Shown: positions 1 to 9,800 of the stretch, piece by piece
Numbering within the stretch: position 1 is the stretch's first letter
Layout: each line of letters opens with the position of its first letter
NCBI RefSeq assembly: GCF_900111565.1
Contig: NZ_FOIK01000001.1
Location: 1,023,309 to 1,087,308, forward strand
Origin: Paenibacillus sp. NFR01
GTDB lineage: Bacteria; Bacillota; Bacilli; Paenibacillales; Paenibacillaceae
Direction: 5' to 3'
DNA: 64,000 nt
The notes under the pieces: generated by a model
Database searches by the model: none
Seen by the model: the letters and a program-made list of their open reading frames with translations, nothing else
What the model was told of the DNA's origin: nothing
Program-made: the position numbers and the translations under genes

Positions 1-765
1 GATTTCCTGAAGTCCTTCCGCGAAGGGAACTTCCATACCCGGATTTCGCTCCGTGGGAACGATGAGTTCCGCGAAATTGGCAGCGCGTTCAACGAGATGG
101 CCGCAACCATCCAGGAGCTGATCGACGAGGTCTACGCAAGCAATCTCGAGAAAAAGGAAACCGAGCTGCAAATGCTTCATTCGCAGATGAACCCTCACTT
201 TCTCTACAATACCTTTTCTTCGATCAGCCGGATGGCCAAGCTCGGGGAGATTGACAAGCTCCATGAGATCATTCGCGCCTTGGCCCGCTTTTACCGGCTT
301 AGCCTGCACCGGGGCGACAAAATCATTTCCGTCGAGCAGGAGCTGCAAATCGCCGAGTCCTATCTCTCGATCCAGCAGATCAAAAACGCCGGCCGGATCC
401 ACGCCGGTTTCGAGGTTCATCCGGACGTCACGGCGTGGAGGACCGTAAAGTTTATTTTGCAGCCGTTTGTGGAAAACGCGCTCGAACACGCCTGGTACGC
501 AGATACGATAACGGTAACGATCCGCGTTTTTCCGGAAGAGGGCAGGCTTATCTTCGAGGTGGAGGATAACGGACTCGGCATGAAGGAGGATATCATCGGC
601 CTTGTGCTGGATCCGACGGATAAAGGCATCGGCTATGGCATCCGCAATGTGGACCAGCGGATCAAGCTGCAATACGGACGGGATTACGGCGTGCATATCC
701 TCAGCTCGCTAGGCGAGGGAACGCGGATCCGGATTACCCTTCCTGCGGACGTCACACCTCAATGA
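1..765 (+). CDS. YesM-type sensor histidine kinase, 5' end missing
   Basis: The reading frame is open from base 1, so the N-terminal sensor and membrane part lies outside the window; 254 codons are visible. The first ~35 residues look like the end of a HAMP linker (RISLRGNDEF, then IGSAFNEMA). Next comes the His_kinase box QMNPHFLYNTFSSI, whose His is the expected phosphorylation site of the LytS/YesM family, and an ATPase domain with the N-box FVENALEHAW and the G-box DNGLGM. Kinases of this family usually pair with a YesN-type AraC response regulator, often for carbohydrate uptake. No such regulator lies downstream here, so it may lie upstream. The 3' end overlaps the end of the convergent RNase J gene by 14 bases. 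Confidence 0.93.
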   Translation, partial: DFLKSFREGNFHTRISLRGNDEFREIGSAFNEMAATIQELIDEVYASNLEKKETELQMLHSQMNPHFLYNTFSSISRMAKLGEIDKLHEIIRALARFYRLSLHRGDKIISVEQELQIAESYLSIQQIKNAGRIHAGFEVHPDVTAWRTVKFILQPFVENALEHAWYADTITVTIRVFPEEGRLIFEVEDNGLGMKEDIIGLVLDPTDKGIGYGIRNVDQRIKLQYGRDYGVHILSSLGEGTRIRITLPADVTPQ

Positions 766-2413
766 TGATCGGGAGGATCATCGGCCGGCGTTTGGTTTTA
801 TCGTAAAGATATTTGCCCAACGCATCCTTCAGCGTCTGCTTGATAACGTTCCACTGGCCCAGATCGGCTTCGTTCATTTTGTGCAGCGTATCTACGATAT
901 GCCGGTTGATATCTTCCATGAGCTTTTCCGAATTGCGGATGTAAATGAACCCGCGGGAGATGGTATCCGGATCGCTTAGCAGCCGGCCATCCGTTTGGCT
1001 TAAGGTAAGGACCGTAATGAGAATGCCGTCCTCGGATAATTGCCGCCGGTCGCGGAGCACGACGTTTCCGATGTCGCCGATGCCCAGCCCATCCACGAAG
1101 ATCTGCCCGGCAGGGACCCGTCCCGATTGGCGGACCTTGCCTCCGGCAGACTCGACGACCTCACCGTTTTTCAATAAGAAGATATTCTCTGCCTGGACAC
1201 CGACCGCTTCCGCCAATAAACGATGATGATGCAGCATCCGGTATTCTCCGTGAATCGGAATGAAATACTCCGGTTTCATCAATGTCAGCATCAGCTTCAG
1301 TTCTTCCTGGCTGCCATGGCCGGACACATGCAGTTCGCTTTTGGAGCCGTAAATGACCTTCGCACCGAGCAGATAGAGGTTGTCCACGATGCGGGAGACA
1401 TTGCGTTCGTTGCCCGGAATCGGATTGGCGGCCAGCAGAACGGTATCGCCGCGGCTGATCTCCATCTGCCGGTTGCTTCCATTTGCCAGGCGGGATAAGG
1501 CCGCCATGGGTTCGCCTTGACTGCCTGTGCAGAGAACGGCCACCTCTTCCGGCGGAATTTTGGCGGCATCCGCAGGTTCGATCAGCATATCGTCCGGGAG
1601 GTTGAGATAGCCCAGTTCCTTCGATACCGCTACCACGTTCACCATGCTCCGGCCCAGCAATGCCAGCTTGCGTCCCGTCAGTGCCGCCGCATCGACGATC
1701 TGCTGCAGCCGATGGACATTGGAGGCGAAGGTGGAGATGAAGATGCGGCGGTCCGCCTTCTTGAAGGCTTCCTCGATATGTGTGCCGACAAGCTGCTCGG
1801 ACGGAGTGAAGCCGGGGCGTTCCGCATTGGTGCTTTCGGAGAGCAGAAACTTAACGCCTTTTTTCCCGATGTCGGCCATTTTATGAATGTCCGGATACTG
1901 CTTGTTGACCGGAGTCATATCGAACTTGAAGTCGCCGGTATGCACGACCGTTCCTTCCGGGGTATCGAAGACGACGCCCAGACAGTCCGGAATGCTGTGA
2001 TTGGTGTTGAAGAAGGAGACGGCAATCTGCCCGAAGGTCAGCTCGCTATCCGCATCGATGCGTTGAAGGCTGGTTGTACGCAGCAGGCCATGTTCCTTCA
2101 ATTTATTCTCGATGAGCCCGAGCGTCAGCCGGGAGGCGTACACCGGAAGATTCAACTGTTTGAGCAGGTACGGAATGCCGCCGATGTGGTCTTCATGCCC
2201 ATGCGTCACGATCAGCGCCTTGACCTTATCGGCATTATTTAACAAATAAGCGATATCCGGGATGATCAGGTCGATCCCAAGCATGCTCTCGTCAGGAAAT
2301 TTAGAACCGCAGTCAATCGCGATAATATCATCGCCATACTGCAGAACATACATATTTTTACCGATTTCATGGACGCCGCCCAGTGCCGCAATCCATAACC
2401 GTTGTTCCGTCAT
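752..2413 (-). CDS. rnj: Ribonuclease J (metallo-beta-lactamase/beta-CASP)
   Basis: This 553-residue protein matches the usual length of RNase J, the 5'-3' exonuclease and endonuclease of mRNA decay and rRNA maturation in Bacillota. The zinc-binding HGHEDH motif is at residues 71-76, followed by HTGDFKFD and the beta-CASP motifs (STFASNVHR, GRSM, CTGSQGEP, HVSGHGSQEE, PIHGEYR). A C-terminal domain ends in RRPMILPIIIEV. The start ATG has an AGGAGG-like site about 8 bases upstream. I cannot decide between RNase J1 and J2 from the sequence alone; the intact catalytic residues fit an active J1-type enzyme. It stands alone, divergent from a LacI regulator and convergent with the kinase. Confidence 0.95.
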   Translation of the reverse strand: MTEQRLWIAALGGVHEIGKNMYVLQYGDDIIAIDCGSKFPDESMLGIDLIIPDIAYLLNNADKVKALIVTHGHEDHIGGIPYLLKQLNLPVYASRLTLGLIENKLKEHGLLRTTSLQRIDADSELTFGQIAVSFFNTNHSIPDCLGVVFDTPEGTVVHTGDFKFDMTPVNKQYPDIHKMADIGKKGVKFLLSESTNAERPGFTPSEQLVGTHIEEAFKKADRRIFISTFASNVHRLQQIVDAAALTGRKLALLGRSMVNVVAVSKELGYLNLPDDMLIEPADAAKIPPEEVAVLCTGSQGEPMAALSRLANGSNRQMEISRGDTVLLAANPIPGNERNVSRIVDNLYLLGAKVIYGSKSELHVSGHGSQEELKLMLTLMKPEYFIPIHGEYRMLHHHRLLAEAVGVQAENIFLLKNGEVVESAGGKVRQSGRVPAGQIFVDGLGIGDIGNVVLRDRRQLSEDGILITVLTLSQTDGRLLSDPDTISRGFIYIRNSEKLMEDINRHIVDTLHKMNEADLGQWNVIKQTLKDALGKYLYDKTKRRPMILPIIIEV

Positions 2414-2566
2414 TCGCTATTCCTCCTGAATCAAAGTTGATTATAGTATGTTTGAAGAATGGAGGAGTTATCCATGGACCCGTTATGCTTCCATCCCTTC
2501 GTTGACTGAATTCTGTATAATAGTTACGCTTGGCACAATCACGATAAGAATTGGGAGAGGATAGCC

Positions 2567-3517
2567 ATGGCGAATATCAACGACATTGCTCAACGTGCAG
2601 GCGTCTCGGTAGCTACCGTATCGCGGGTGCTTAATGGCAATCCGTACGTCTCGGAAGCGAAGCGGGCAGCCGTACAGCGCGTTATCGAAGAACTGGACTA
2701 TACGCCGAATCGGATGGCGGTCGATCTGATCCGCAAGGAAACGAGAAACATCGGAGTGATCATGCCGTACAACAATAACCAGGCTTTTGACCAGCTGCTG
2801 CATGGCGTACTGAACCGGTCTGTGGAGCAGGAGTATTCCGTGACCGTTTTGCCTACCAAATACGACCCTGCCAAAGAACTCCGCTGCTTGCATATGCTCA
2901 AAAACAAACAGCTGGACGGAATCATCCTCGGCTCGCGTTCGAATGACTGGGATGCGATCGTCCCCTACAGCAAATACGGAACGATCGTCGCGTGCGAATA
3001 TACCGATCACCACGAAATCGGCTGCGCTTATGTGGACCGGTACGCCTCGTACCTCGACGTGTTTCAATTATTGCGCGATAAAGGGCACTCCCGGATCGCT
3101 TTTACGACGGCAAGGGGAGAGGTAAGCAACAGTACGCGCTTAACGCTCCAGGCGTATCAGCAGATCGTCGGCGAACTTCCGCCGGAATACCATGTTCAGG
3201 ATTGCTACAGCATGGAGGACGGTATCCGGGCAGCACGGCAGCTGCTGCATCTGAACCCGCGGCCGAGCGTCATTTACGCCAATGGCGATGAGGTCGGCGC
3301 AGGGATCTATCGGTATGCGCAAAGTATCGGGCTGGAACTTCCTGGGGATCTGGCCATCATTGGGCAGGAGAACCAGCCGGTCGGCATTGCGTTGAATTTA
3401 GCCACGGTCGACCATCATCTGGTGAGCATCGGCGAACAGGCTTTCGATCTGCTCATCGGCAAATCGAAAACGAAAATCGAGGTGCCTTATGAGCTTATTA
3501 TCCGGCCGTCCATTTAA
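2567..3517 (+). CDS. LacI-family transcriptional regulator
   Basis: At 316 residues it has the standard LacI layout. A helix-turn-helix lies at residues 2-25 (INDIAQRAGVSVATVSRVLN), then a hinge (YTPNRMAVDLIRKETRNIGVIMP) and a periplasmic-binding-like effector domain to the C-terminus. Proteins of this family usually repress sugar catabolic genes until a sugar binds. Upstream there is a TATAAT at 2516-2521, and GGGAGAGG lies just before the ATG. The gene is followed 71 bases later by a HAD phosphatase on the same strand, which could be co-transcribed. The natural ligand cannot be read from the sequence. Confidence 0.9.
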   Translation: MANINDIAQRAGVSVATVSRVLNGNPYVSEAKRAAVQRVIEELDYTPNRMAVDLIRKETRNIGVIMPYNNNQAFDQLLHGVLNRSVEQEYSVTVLPTKYDPAKELRCLHMLKNKQLDGIILGSRSNDWDAIVPYSKYGTIVACEYTDHHEIGCAYVDRYASYLDVFQLLRDKGHSRIAFTTARGEVSNSTRLTLQAYQQIVGELPPEYHVQDCYSMEDGIRAARQLLHLNPRPSVIYANGDEVGAGIYRYAQSIGLELPGDLAIIGQENQPVGIALNLATVDHHLVSIGEQAFDLLIGKSKTKIEVPYELIIRPSI

Positions 3518-3588
3518 CGGTTGACCTGAAATGGATTTCATACTTTAACCTACTTTCAGAAGCATGATGAGTAGGAGGCTGAAATTCT

Positions 3589-4218
3589 ATGTATACTGCT
3601 GTTATTTTTGACGTCGACGGTACGCTGATCGATTCGGAAGAGACGATATTGATTTCGTTGCAAAAGATGCTGAGGCTGCATTATCGCCGAGAGATGAGCA
3701 GAGAGGAGCTGGCCTTCGTGCTGGGCATACCCGGAGCCGATGCGCTGCGGCAGCTCGGGATCGCTGAGGTTGAACGGGCGCTTCACTGCTGGACGGAATA
3801 CATGAAGGAATTCAGGCATGCCACGCGCGTGTTCGACGGCATTCATGGGCTGTTTGAAGGACTGCGCGGTCTGCCTGTTCTTCAAGGAGTGGTCACTTCC
3901 CGAACGGTTCAGCAGTTTCTGGATGATTTTGTGCCGTTTGGCCTGCTCCGCGACTTGCCCATTGATATTTGCGCAGACGATACGAAGCGGCATAAGCCGC
4001 ATCCCGAGCCTTTGCTCAAGTTTTTGGAGCTGTCGTTGTCAGCGCCGGAGAACTCCATTTACATCGGTGATACAATCTACGACTACGAATGCGCCCGAGC
4101 AGCCGGCGTGGACTTTGGTTTGGCGCTCTGGGGCTGTAAAGATCCGGACGCCGTTCCGGCACAATATAAATTCAAGCAGCCGGCCGACATTCTTACCCTT
4201 TTAACCCGCAAACCATAA
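3589..4218 (+). CDS. HAD-superfamily hydrolase (subfamily IA phosphatase)
   Basis: This 209-residue protein carries all four HAD motifs: DVDGT near residue 9 (nucleophile Asp), a Ser/Thr motif around TSRT, the Lys in KRHKPHPEP, and GDTIYDYE with the acidic metal ligands. An alpha-helical cap lies between motifs I and II, as in PpaX, Gph and beta-phosphoglucomutase-like enzymes. It probably removes phosphate from a small phosphorylated metabolite in the cytoplasm. The substrate is not predictable. AGGAGG precedes the ATG. Its position behind a LacI regulator is compatible with sugar-phosphate metabolism. Confidence 0.88.
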   Translation: MYTAVIFDVDGTLIDSEETILISLQKMLRLHYRREMSREELAFVLGIPGADALRQLGIAEVERALHCWTEYMKEFRHATRVFDGIHGLFEGLRGLPVLQGVVTSRTVQQFLDDFVPFGLLRDLPIDICADDTKRHKPHPEPLLKFLELSLSAPENSIYIGDTIYDYECARAAGVDFGLALWGCKDPDAVPAQYKFKQPADILTLLTRKP

Positions 4219-4326
4219 CTTTTCCAAGATTATCGTAGCTTTTACACCTACTACCGGAGATTCTGAGCCCGATATAATCGGAACGTAGCTGACAATCCAT
4301 TCCAAACCAAAGAGAGGGTGTAAAAG

Positions 4327-5664
4327 ATGGCGAAATGCAAGTTCTTTACCGCACTTCATTTTTTGCTGGTCATAATCCTGGCGGCAGCAGCGTTTGGCCC
4401 GGCTTCCGCTTCGGCGGCAAGCGGGACGATTACCAATGATGTATTCTGGAAGGACACATCCGGCAATCCGATCTATTCGCAGGGCGGGAATATACTCAAG
4501 GTCGGTAGCACGTACTATTGGTATGGCGTAAAATATAACGGCGCCGTCACGTATTACAATAATCCGAGCGCGAAGAACAGCGATACCAGTTTTGCCGCAG
4601 TTACCTGCTACTCCTCCACGGATTTGGTGAACTGGACGTTCCGCGGCAACATCGTAACGGCCGGCGCGGGAGGAACCACATGGGACCCCGATTGGCTGGG
4701 CCGCCTGGGCGTCGTTTATAACGCCAATACCAAAACCTATGTCCTCGTTACCCAATATGCCGGCCCTGCAGGCAGCGGCGTCGCCTTCGCCACCAGCAGC
4801 ACTCCGACCGGAACGTTTACGTTCCACCATGTGCAGAATTCCATTGCAAACGTTGTCAATAATCTTCCGGGCGATCAATCCACGTTCGTAGACGATAACG
4901 GCAAAGCCTACCTGGTCTTCAGCAACGCGAACGGACGATCCCACATTTATGTATCGGAGCTGCGCGCTTCGGATTACCTCAACATCGAACCGGCGACACA
5001 GGTCTTCCAAAGCACGTCAGGCGGTCGGGAAGGCAATGCGATGTTTAAATACAACGGAAGATACTATATCGCCTCGTCCGATCTGCACGGCTGGAACGCA
5101 TCCCAGGCGTATGTCATTTCATCGACGAACATTACAGGCTCTTATTCCGCAGAGACCGTCATGACCAATTCGGAAAAGGACTATTCGCATGTCTCGCAAA
5201 CCGGCTTTTTCATCCCGGTGCAGGGCAGTTCCGGAACGACGATATTATTCGCCGGCGACCGCTGGAGCGATTTTGCCGGAAACGGCCTGGGGTATAACCA
5301 ATGGATGCCGCTGTCGTTTAACGGTACTGAGCCGATACTGAACTCCTTAAGCAAGTTTAATCTGGATGCCGCTGCCGGCACCTGGAGCGTTGCTGCGGGT
5401 AACAACTATGCCTTGAACCCAAGCTATGAGGCAGACCGGATTACACTGAACACGCTGACCGGCTGGTCCAATTGGAAAAATATAACGGCTGATCCGAACT
5501 CGAACATTTCTCCCGGACGCACGGGAAGATATGCCATGACACAATACAGCGATGCCGCTTACAGTGCCAGTATGTATCAGAATGTCACCGGCCTGCCCAA
5601 TGGAACCTACACTTTGAAGGTTTGGGTGAAGAGCCAATGCGGGCAACTGGATTCGCGTGGATGA
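4327..5664 (+). CDS. Secreted GH43-type glycosidase, C-terminal module truncated by frameshift/deletion
   Basis: A signal peptide (~residues 1-31, ending ASASAA) is followed by a five-bladed-propeller GH43-like domain to about residue 345. It reads WKDTSGNPIYSQGG, WYGVKYN, TWDPDWLGRLGVVYN, DQSTFVDDNGKAYLVF and REGNAMFKYNGRYY, resembling the exo-beta-1,3-galactanase-like GH43 enzymes. A carbohydrate-binding-like module then starts (NYALNPSYEADR) but stops after KVWVKSQ, ending in the unrelated CGQLDSRG. In the neighbouring frame, 5639-5686 encodes AGNWIRVDDWSLTKN and a stop, which is the normal end of such modules. An out-of-frame deletion of the module's middle is therefore likely. The catalytic domain looks intact and may still be secreted and active. 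Confidence 0.82.
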   Translation: MAKCKFFTALHFLLVIILAAAAFGPASASAASGTITNDVFWKDTSGNPIYSQGGNILKVGSTYYWYGVKYNGAVTYYNNPSAKNSDTSFAAVTCYSSTDLVNWTFRGNIVTAGAGGTTWDPDWLGRLGVVYNANTKTYVLVTQYAGPAGSGVAFATSSTPTGTFTFHHVQNSIANVVNNLPGDQSTFVDDNGKAYLVFSNANGRSHIYVSELRASDYLNIEPATQVFQSTSGGREGNAMFKYNGRYYIASSDLHGWNASQAYVISSTNITGSYSAETVMTNSEKDYSHVSQTGFFIPVQGSSGTTILFAGDRWSDFAGNGLGYNQWMPLSFNGTEPILNSLSKFNLDAAAGTWSVAAGNNYALNPSYEADRITLNTLTGWSNWKNITADPNSNISPGRTGRYAMTQYSDAAYSASMYQNVTGLPNGTYTLKVWVKSQCGQLDSRG

Positions 5665-5686
5665 CTGGTCGTTGACCAAAAACTAA
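5639..5686 (+). pseudogene. Out-of-frame remnant of the GH43 carbohydrate-binding module C-terminus
   Basis: Frame 2 reads AGNWIRVDDWSLTKN followed by TAA. It overlaps the last codons of the GH43 gene, which is in frame 1. The motif is typical of the final strand of secreted-glycosidase binding modules. The roughly 35-45 residues that should precede it are absent, so this is a leftover of a deletion rather than a gene. Confidence 0.7.
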
Positions 5687-5690
5687 CCGA

Positions 5691-5728
5691 AAAAGGCGGT
5701 TCGCCAGCGTGGCGGCCGCCTTTTTTTT
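5691..5728 (+). terminator. Rho-independent terminator after the GH43 gene
   Basis: A perfect 9-bp stem (AAAAGGCGG at 5691-5699 with CCGCCTTTT at 5716-5724) has a 16-base loop and runs into a T-tract of eight. Confidence 0.9.
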
Positions 5729-5856
5729 GATTATGAAAGGTCATGCCTTGTCCACCCGATGTCAGTTTACGCCGCCGATTCAACCGTTGCAGGGTTTAGG
5801 AAATCGGGATCGTCAATATTACATTTGGAATAATTATCTAAAGGCGGAGAGTGGGC

Positions 5857-6717
5857 ATGAGAAAATTGCTAAGAGGTAACATGGGATCTGTGAGATTCGG
5901 TTGGAAGCTGCTGTGCGTAATTTTAGCAGGGATGGTAATGAATGTTGTTATAAATGGCGTAATGTCACTGAAGGTGGGAGAAAAGGCGCTTATTCCGAAT
6001 GCATCATTCACGGCTTATTTTCAGGCTCCAAGCCTCTATTTTGCGATATCTGTTATCGCAGGAGTATGCTTAGTCGAGAAACGGAAGCTTCGTACCATCG
6101 GTTTGCCGGGATCGCTCAGCGGATTGCTGCAAAGCACCGCAGGGGGAATTTTGGGCGCAATGTGCTGCATAGCTGCCTTTCTTGTTCTGGGAGCCGTGGG
6201 TATTGCCCACTACCCTGAAGGTTGGTTCCGTCTGGACTGGGGACGTTTAAACTTTGCCATGATTGTAACGGGATCTCTCTTTCCTGCGGTAGGGGAAGAA
6301 CTCTTCTTTCGCGGGTATGCGCTTGAGGGAATGGTCCAGGCTTGGGGCAGCCGAGCAGCCGTACCGGTTTCGGCACTGCTGTTCTCGCTTATGCATAGTG
6401 CCAATTCAGGAATCACCGCCATTGCCTTGTTAAATTTATGGATATTCGGTTGCTTTCTCGCATTGGTCAGAGTTCGCGGATGCTCTTTGTGGTACGCGAT
6501 CGGTTTCCATTTTGCATGGAATTTGGTCCAAGGATCGCTTTATGACAGCGTAGTCAGCGGGGACAGAGAGGGAGGTTTGATTCGGGTTCAGTTAACCGGG
6601 CAGCCTATATGGTCAGGCGGCGCTTTCGGTATTGAAGCTAGCCTGTTGGTTACGGTGCTTCTCTCTGCGCTGACAGGTGCAGCCTTATGGCGGAGCAATC
6701 AGGCGTCATGTGACTAA
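5857..6717 (+). CDS. CPBP-family intramembrane glutamic endopeptidase
   Basis: This 286-residue, strongly hydrophobic protein has about seven or eight membrane segments. Motif 1 of the CPBP/Abi family is GEELFFRGYALEGM (EExxxR), motif 2 is LLFSLMHSANSG, and motif 3 is GFHFAWNLVQGS (HxxxN). These place the Glu and His catalytic residues in the membrane. Relatives cleave prenylated or membrane peptides, or act in bacteriocin self-immunity. I chose ATG 5857 over GTG 5851 because AAGGCGGA ends 8 bases before the ATG but only 2 before the GTG. No peptide or bacteriocin gene is visible next to it, so its target is unknown. Confidence 0.85.
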   Translation: MRKLLRGNMGSVRFGWKLLCVILAGMVMNVVINGVMSLKVGEKALIPNASFTAYFQAPSLYFAISVIAGVCLVEKRKLRTIGLPGSLSGLLQSTAGGILGAMCCIAAFLVLGAVGIAHYPEGWFRLDWGRLNFAMIVTGSLFPAVGEELFFRGYALEGMVQAWGSRAAVPVSALLFSLMHSANSGITAIALLNLWIFGCFLALVRVRGCSLWYAIGFHFAWNLVQGSLYDSVVSGDREGGLIRVQLTGQPIWSGGAFGIEASLLVTVLLSALTGAALWRSNQASCD

Positions 6718-6897
6718 TGTCACAAATTTGGCGAACTATTAACCAGTATCTTCCTATTTAATAGGACTTTAGGTTTATTTTACAGCCGTTTACATAAAAC
6801 GATGTTTTTCTTAATTCTTTCGAGATAGGATAATAGACAACAAGCAGGTGGGGAATTCTGGCAAGGCCTGCCGATCTATCTCTGAAGGAGGAAGGGT

Positions 6898-9800
6898 ATG
6901 AAGAGGAAGCATTCCGTTTGGAAAAAGAAGCTGATGAACGGCACGATGGCGGCGGCAGTAGCCGTACCGCTGCAGTTGTTCGCATTAGGTGCCGGCTCGG
7001 CGGTATTCGCCGAAGGCCCGGCCGATCCCGCGCCGTACATTGAAGCGAAAGTGGTCAATGAACACGCGGGCCAGAAAATTTTGTTCGACAACACCCATGA
7101 GCAAACCGCCGGCGCGGCAGACTGGGTAATCGACGGCGCTTTTTCCGACTTTGGCAATGCGCTTGCACAAGAAGGTTATTACGTCAAAGAACTTCGCAAA
7201 ACGACGCCGATTACGTTAAGCGATCTTTCCGGCTATGACGTCTTCATTGTGGCCGAATCCAACGTGCCCTATAAAGCCAGCGAACAGCAGGCCATGGCAG
7301 ATTATGTGGAGAATGGCGGAAGCATCTTCTTCATCGGCGATCATTACAACGCGGACCGCAACAAAAACCGCTGGGACGGTTCCGAAGTATTCAACGGTTA
7401 CCGCCGCGGCGCATGGGATAATCCAGCTAAAGGCATGAGCACCGAGGAAGCCGCTTCCAGCGCCATGCAGGGCGTTGTCAGCTCCGACTGGCTCGCAGAC
7501 GAGTTCGGCGTCCGGTTCCGTTATAATGCCCTTGGGGACATCAACGCGAGCAACATTGTCGCTCCAAGCCAGGCCTTCGGTATTACAACGGGAGTTTCAG
7601 CTGTAGCGATGCATGCAGGCTCCACATTGGCCATTCTGGACCCGACGCGGGCAAAAGGCATTGTCTACCTGCCCCAAACCAACGAAGCGTGGGCTAATGC
7701 GGTTGACCAGGGCGTTTACAACGGCGGCGGCGTAGCCGAAGGCCCTTTTGTGGCAGTTGCGAAAAAGGGCGCCGGCAAGGCGGCGTTTATTGGCGACTCC
7801 TCGCCTGTAGAGGATGCAACGCCGAAATATCTTCGCGAGGACACCGGCGCCAAGAAAACGACCTACGACGGCTTTAAGGAAGTCGACGACGGCAAACTGC
7901 TGGTGAACACCGTGGACTGGCTGGCGGAGCAGGAGAGCTATACGGACTTCACCCAGGTCAGTGGATTGACGCTGGATCAGCCGACGGCACTGCTGTCCTT
8001 CGAAGATCCGGCGTTGTCCACTGAGCCGCAGCCGGAACCATGGGCTGAACCGAACGCCGGCTACAAATGGTATGACCGAAGCACGTTCAAGGCCGGCTCC
8101 TACGGCGGTCCGGCAGCGACCGCAGCCGCAGCATACAATTTTACGCATCAGGCGGTGCTGCCGAATGCGCAGGACTTCCAAATCCGTGTGAGCGCAGATA
8201 ACCTTCCTTCAGGGACTACCGTTTCCGGCTTCCAGGTCGGCATCTACCAGGTAAGCGGCGGTGCGCAAATCGCCAAGATTCAGAACAGCGACGGCACCTG
8301 GCCGGCCAGCTACGGCTACAGCACCTCTTTTAGCTTGACTGCCGACATCAAGGGCCACGCTTACAAGGATCTAACTGTCCGGATCAAGCCGGATACGACG
8401 GCTGCATCCAACCTGCGGCTGCGCCAGAACAGCACCAACTTGAAGACCGAGTCGGTAACGCTGGGCAATGTGCCTGCAGAACCGCTCCCGGCGGAGGAAG
8501 ATCCGATTCCGGCGGTAACCTCGATCGGCGAAGCCCGAGCGAAAGCACCGGGAACACTGGTCACCCTCGAGGGAACCGTGACGACTGAACCGGGCATCTT
8601 CGGCGGCCAGACGTTTTATTTGCAGGACCAGACCGGCGGGATTTATGTATACCAGACGCAGAGCGGGTTCCATGCCGGCGATACCATAAAAGTGACAGCA
8701 CCGACCGCGCTGTACAACACGGAGCTTGAGCTGTCCGATGTCGTGAAGATTGAGAAAACCGGCACAGCAGCGCTGCCGCAGCCGATCGTCACAACTGCGG
8801 TCAACGCCGCCAACCAAGGGCAACTGCTCAAGCTGGACGGTGTAACGGTAACCAACATCATCAATGCTACGCCAAGCGGCTCCTTTGAAATGGACGGCGT
8901 AAATGCTGACGGAAAAAGCACTCATATCCGCGTAGATGTCCGTACAGGGGTTACGAAGGACAGTTTCCCTTACAAGGAAGGACAAAAGCTGAATATTACA
9001 GGGATTTCCGCCATTTTTAAAGACGTTTATCAGCTCAAACCAAGAAGCCTCGGGGACTTCGCACTTGTTCAAGAAGAAAAAGCGCCGGTGACAACGGCAT
9101 CGTTGTCCGCCGAACCTAACGCTGCAGGCTGGCTGAATCAGCCGGTCACCGTTACGCTGAAGGCCGACCCGGATACCGCCACCGTCTATTACGCGCTGAA
9201 CGGCAGTGCGGATAAAGTGTACAGCGCGCCTGTGGCGCTGATCGAAGATGGCCACCATTCGCTGGCATACCATGCAGTATCCACGAAAGGCAAGAGTGAA
9301 GAAGTCAAGACGCTGGGCATGAACATCGACACGGCTCCGCCGACTGCCGAATTGAAGGAATCGGGTCATGCGGTCGGCGATGTGGAGGAGGGCGCGTTGC
9401 TTCAATTCGAATTAACCGCCACGGATGCCCTGTCCGGCATTGCTTCCAAGCAGCTCCAGCTCGACAGTAAAGCGATAGCCGATGGACAGGCGATAAACGC
9501 CGCCGATCTGGGCGCCGGACCGCACACGGTTAAATATGTTGTAACGGATGCCGCAGGCAATGCTGCGGAGAAGAGCTATTCCTTCCAGGTGACGAGCGGT
9601 ACAGTATTGGCAACGGACAAGCCGGGTCAACCGGTGCTGTCCTCGAACAGCGGGTACAGCACAGGACTCAGCGACGGCAATTATACCGTTACCATGAATC
9701 TCTGGTGGGGCAATAACGGCTCCAGCTACAAGCTCTATGAGAACGGTGTGCTGATCGACAGCAAATCACTCAAAGATGGTTCTCCTTCGGCCCAGACCGC

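Noticed and set aside
1517..2242. Plus-strand open frame of 241 codons inside RNase J
   Set aside because: It is antisense to a conserved enzyme and has no ribosome binding site or recognisable domain.
8371..9405. Long open frame (344 codons) on the minus strand inside the large secreted protein
   Set aside because: It mirrors the plus-strand codon pattern of a GC-rich gene, has no ribosome binding site, and its translation is Arg/Cys-rich and unlike any family.
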